Assembly (NCBI RefSeq): GCF_003946245.1
Contig: NZ_RHNN01000018.1
Coordinates: 1-64,000 of the forward strand
Reading direction: 5' to 3'
From: Levilactobacillus cerevisiae
Lineage (GTDB): Bacteria > Bacillota > Bacilli > Lactobacillales > Lactobacillaceae
DNA length: 64,000 bases
The position numbers and the translations under genes were made by a program. Every line of letters starts with the position of its first letter. Position 1 is the stretch's first letter. Positions 61,424-64,000 of the stretch are shown here, piece by piece. The notes under the pieces were generated by a model, which was not told the DNA's origin, did no database searches, and saw only the letters and a program-made list of their open reading frames with translations.

Positions 61424-63046
61424 TTAGTCTGGTAATTCTTGGTAGTCGAAGTGGTCAAAGGTCGCGACCTGTTCGTAACCAGCGTAATCCACTGCACCCA
61501 GTCCAACGAAGGCCCCAGTGAAGAAACCACCGGACGTCTGGAGTACGTAGTCATCTGACAGGATGGCAGCGTCTAATGTAACCGGCACCGTTTCCCAAGT
61601 CTTGCCATCAAAGGAGTATTGGTACGTGTAGGATTCCTTACGTGCCTGGACTCTGAACCAAACAGATTTGGCATCTGCTGGGACTGGAATGGCGTTGTCC
61701 TTCAGGTATGACGTGTAGGTGTTGTTGTCGTTTTGGGCAACTTCAATCACACGGCCCTTCTTGTCATCGTTGGTGATGAAGATCCAAGAATAGTGCTTGT
61801 CATTATAGAAATTGGCCAGTCCAGCCATCTGTTGGTAACTGAATGGATCGAAGCTAACTTCGGTTTCAGCGTCGAAGTTAAATGCTTGCCAACGCCGGGC
61901 CACGAAGGACACGTCGAAGGTGCTGGACAAGGATTGTTGCCCCACCAACTTCAGTGAGCCGTTGCCAACCGTCCCCAACTTAGGGGTAAATGGTTGCCGT
62001 AACGTGTTCCAGTTCAGGTCAAGCGTCGATTGACTAAAGTCATCGTGTTGGGAGTGATCCTTGGGTGCGTCAGTTAAAATGGCGTCCTTAGGCGCTTCCA
62101 CTTCAACCTGACCGCCGTGGCCGCCGACAACGCGTGGCCAACCAGCATCGTCCCATTCAACCTTTTGGATGGACGTTTCCCGGCCAAGCGTACTCCAGCC
62201 GCGAGGATCATGACTGGATTCGTTAACGTGGTTCCAAGGACGGGCAACCAATGAAGCGTAGTACCATTCGCCACCTGGCGTCGACGTTAAGGCCCCGTGA
62301 CCTTGCTTTTGCAGGTAGAAATCAGGAGTGTCCATGTTGGTGATGAAGGGACCATCTGGTTCGCCTTCGAAGGACAATTCGTCGAGCGTCTTGGAACGGG
62401 CAACAATTTCTTGGTGGGTAAAGACAGTCCCACCTTCAGCGGCAAACAGGTAGTAGTAGCCGTTGATTTGGTACAGGTGTGGTCCTTCAACCAATTTCAC
62501 GTCGTCACCATTGTAGATGTTCCGCGCCGTTTCAGGCTTCAGGTGCATGGTGTCCAGGTCAAACTCAGTCAAGGTAATCCCGTTAAATGGGTGCTTGTAC
62601 TCGCGGTGATCCCAAGTCTGTTGAACCAGGTATTTCCGACCGTTTTCATCATGGAACATGGAAGCATCGAACCCAACACCGTTAACCTTGATTGGGTCCG
62701 TCCATGGGCCGTGAATGTCGGTTGCGGTGGTCAGGTAGTTGGTCATGTCCTTGAAGGGACCATCGGTGATTTTAACATCGGTGTAGATCAACCAGAATTT
62801 ACCATCAGCGTAGGTCAGGTCTGGTGCCCAAATCCCACCAGAAGCGGGGTTCCCCTTCATGTCGAGCAACGTAGTCGTTGACAGTGGTGATGGCAACAGG
62901 TTCCAGTGAACCATGTCCTTGGACTCGTGGAGCCGGACGCCAGGGAACCACTCGAACGTGGAGTTGGCAATGTAGTAAGTGTCGCCTACTCGAATCATGC
63001 TAGGATCGGCGTTAAAACCAGGTAAAACAGGATTTTGAATCTTCAT
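61424..63046 (-). CDS. xynB: Beta-xylosidase (GH43)
   Basis: The 540-residue intracellular glycoside hydrolase family 43 enzyme cleaves xylobiose and short xylo-oligosaccharides to xylose. The catalytic base Asp14 lies in GFNADPSM. The pKa-modulating Asp is in GVGFDASMFHD (about 125-135) and the acid Glu in KLVEGPHLY (about 187). The C-terminal half (about 330-535) is the beta-sandwich DUF1349-like accessory domain typical of the family. It starts 25 nt after a GPH-family transporter gene, forming a transport-hydrolysis pair. No signal peptide. Confidence 0.93.
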   Translation of the reverse strand: MKIQNPVLPGFNADPSMIRVGDTYYIANSTFEWFPGVRLHESKDMVHWNLLPSPLSTTTLLDMKGNPASGGIWAPDLTYADGKFWLIYTDVKITDGPFKDMTNYLTTATDIHGPWTDPIKVNGVGFDASMFHDENGRKYLVQQTWDHREYKHPFNGITLTEFDLDTMHLKPETARNIYNGDDVKLVEGPHLYQINGYYYLFAAEGGTVFTHQEIVARSKTLDELSFEGEPDGPFITNMDTPDFYLQKQGHGALTSTPGGEWYYASLVARPWNHVNESSHDPRGWSTLGRETSIQKVEWDDAGWPRVVGGHGGQVEVEAPKDAILTDAPKDHSQHDDFSQSTLDLNWNTLRQPFTPKLGTVGNGSLKLVGQQSLSSTFDVSFVARRWQAFNFDAETEVSFDPFSYQQMAGLANFYNDKHYSWIFITNDDKKGRVIEVAQNDNNTYTSYLKDNAIPVPADAKSVWFRVQARKESYTYQYSFDGKTWETVPVTLDAAILSDDYVLQTSGGFFTGAFVGLGAVDYAGYEQVATFDHFDYQELPD

Positions 63047-63071
63047 CAGTAATCTTTCCTTTCGTTTGAGC

Positions 63072-64000
63072 TTAAGCTTTATCCAACTGAGCCTTACGAT
63101 CGGCCGTTAATTCTTCGTTCATCTTGTTCACTTCATCATCGGTCAAGGTGTAACGACTCATGATGAACATGGCAACAACAGCCAAGATGATTGGTAACCA
63201 AATCATTGACCACTGAATCCCCATCATGGCGCCAGCACTTTGCGTCGTCTTGGTGCCGTCAAATTTGAAGAAGGCGTTGATGTACCCAGGAATGATTCCC
63301 CCTAAGGCCAACCCAATCTTGAAGAACAGACCCATGATGGCGTTGATGATCCCGGCAACCCGCTTCTTAGAGGTGTATTCCCCGTAAGAAACAACTTCTG
63401 GAACCAATGACCACATGTAACCAGTGGCGGCGGTAATCCCCCATTGCATCAGGAAACGACCGGTGTAACCCAGAGCAACGCTGTTCTTGAAGGCTGGGAA
63501 GGACCATACCCACAGAATTAACGTCCCAATGATAAACAGTGCCAGGAAGGCGTAGAAGAATTGGCGTTTCCCAATCTTCTTCCGCACGATTGGCCACAGG
63601 AAGACCAGGAAGATCCCTGGAATTGACCCAATCAAGTTGATGGAAGCCATCCATTCGGAATGACCAATGTTGTATTGCATGTAAAAAGGCCATACGGTGT
63701 TCCCGAAGAACATGAAGGTAAAGCCAATCAGGAAGAACAACCCCAAGATTTGGAGTGGCTTGTTTTGTTTGAATTCAGTCCAAAGGTCAGAGTACTTAAC
63801 GGAATCGGATTCTTCCTTGGTTGGCAGAACCCGTTCCTTGATGCCAAAGTAAGTCGCAGTTAACATCACGAATCCAATAACCATGTAGATGGCCATGACC
63901 ATGAAGTAGGCGCCACCGGCCTTAGGCGAGGTGTAATCCCCTAAGTTCATGTGAATACCGAAGAACCCGATATCCTTGGATTGTGGATTTGGTGAAGCCA
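63072..64000 (-). CDS. GPH-family xyloside transporter (3' part, cut by the window edge)
   Basis: The frame stays open to the right edge, so the N-terminal portion is missing. The visible 309 residues contain about 7-8 membrane segments and the glycoside-pentoside-hexuronide:cation symporter pattern (GRFLMQWGITAATGYMWSLVPEVVSYGEYTSKKRVAGIINA). Context with xynB indicates uptake of xylobiose or xylosides (XynC/XylP type). The C-terminus, TDDEVNKMNEELTADRKAQLDKA, is cytosolic and charged. Confidence 0.88.
   Translation of the reverse strand, partial: ASPNPQSKDIGFFGIHMNLGDYTSPKAGGAYFMVMAIYMVIGFVMLTATYFGIKERVLPTKEESDSVKYSDLWTEFKQNKPLQILGLFFLIGFTFMFFGNTVWPFYMQYNIGHSEWMASINLIGSIPGIFLVFLWPIVRKKIGKRQFFYAFLALFIIGTLILWVWSFPAFKNSVALGYTGRFLMQWGITAATGYMWSLVPEVVSYGEYTSKKRVAGIINAIMGLFFKIGLALGGIIPGYINAFFKFDGTKTTQSAGAMMGIQWSMIWLPIILAVVAMFIMSRYTLTDDEVNKMNEELTADRKAQLDKA

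Overview
The window looks like a chromosomal segment of a heterofermentative Lactobacillaceae, most likely Levilactobacillus (L. brevis group). Evidence: a gadC-gadB-gltX glutamate/GABA locus whose GadB closely resembles the L. brevis enzyme as I remember it, an agmatine deiminase (AgDI) cluster with two aguA paralogues, a lysine-adding murE next to lysS, rexAB-type addAB, and a GPH-family xyloside transporter with a GH43 xylosidase. A full parS site and two one-mismatch parS-like sites, plus tandem rRNA promoters at the left edge, suggest the region is origin-proximal. Both arguments rest on pattern recognition, not on a search.

Layout. 0-0.4 kb: tandem P1/P2 promoters and leader of an rRNA operon running off the left edge. 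0.4-5 kb: MFS transporter, then lysS-murE. 5-6.5 kb: intergenic repeat and an orphan 321-residue protein. 6.6-14.3 kb (minus strand): agmatine cluster aguB-aguD-aguA-arcC-aguA2-rpiR, interrupted by about 0.9 kb of structured repeats. 14.6-25 kb (visibly AT-richer): anchored protein, gltX, gadB, gadC, TetR regulator, GNAT, tRNA-Gln, tRNA-Glu, then a vitamin B6-type operon (tandem HTH, pdxK, ECF S component, UPF0340). 25-46 kb (GC-rich backbone): thiolase, small membrane protein, addAB, M20 peptidase, polysaccharide deacetylase, NAD(P)-binding protein, aldo/keto reductase, NCS2 purine permease, a tetR/nmrA divergent pair flanked by three paralogous four-helix membrane proteins of unknown function, and a menA-like prenyltransferase. 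46-54 kb (AT-richer again): a PucR-regulated cluster with a D-2-hydroxyacid dehydrogenase, arginine-deiminase-like hydrolase, two YfcC-type carriers and an unusual carbamoyltransferase. 54-64 kb: YfhO-type glycosylation protein, DUF2207 protein, two tandem small-RNA-like genes, repeats, and the xylosidase/transporter pair cut by the right edge.

How it works together. The AgDI and Glu/GABA systems are classical acid-resistance and energy routes: antiporter plus deiminase/carbamoyltransferase/carbamate kinase, or antiporter plus decarboxylase. Glutamate decarboxylase needs PLP, and a B6 salvage operon, glutamyl-tRNA synthetase and tRNA-Glu/tRNA-Gln lie within a few kb. The PucR cluster repeats the deiminase + carbamoyltransferase + carrier logic of the arginine and agmatine pathways, but both enzymes have lost residues that hold the alpha-amino-acid part of arginine or ornithine. 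It may therefore degrade another guanidino or ureido compound, passing carbamoyl phosphate to the carbamate kinase at 9.4-10.4 kb; this is inference.

Most distinctive non-coding content: three families of dispersed structured intergenic elements. The stems of the first (five copies) and second (three copies) change in a compensatory way between copies; the third has two copies. There is also a tandem pair of promoter-transcript-terminator units near 59.7-60.0 kb.
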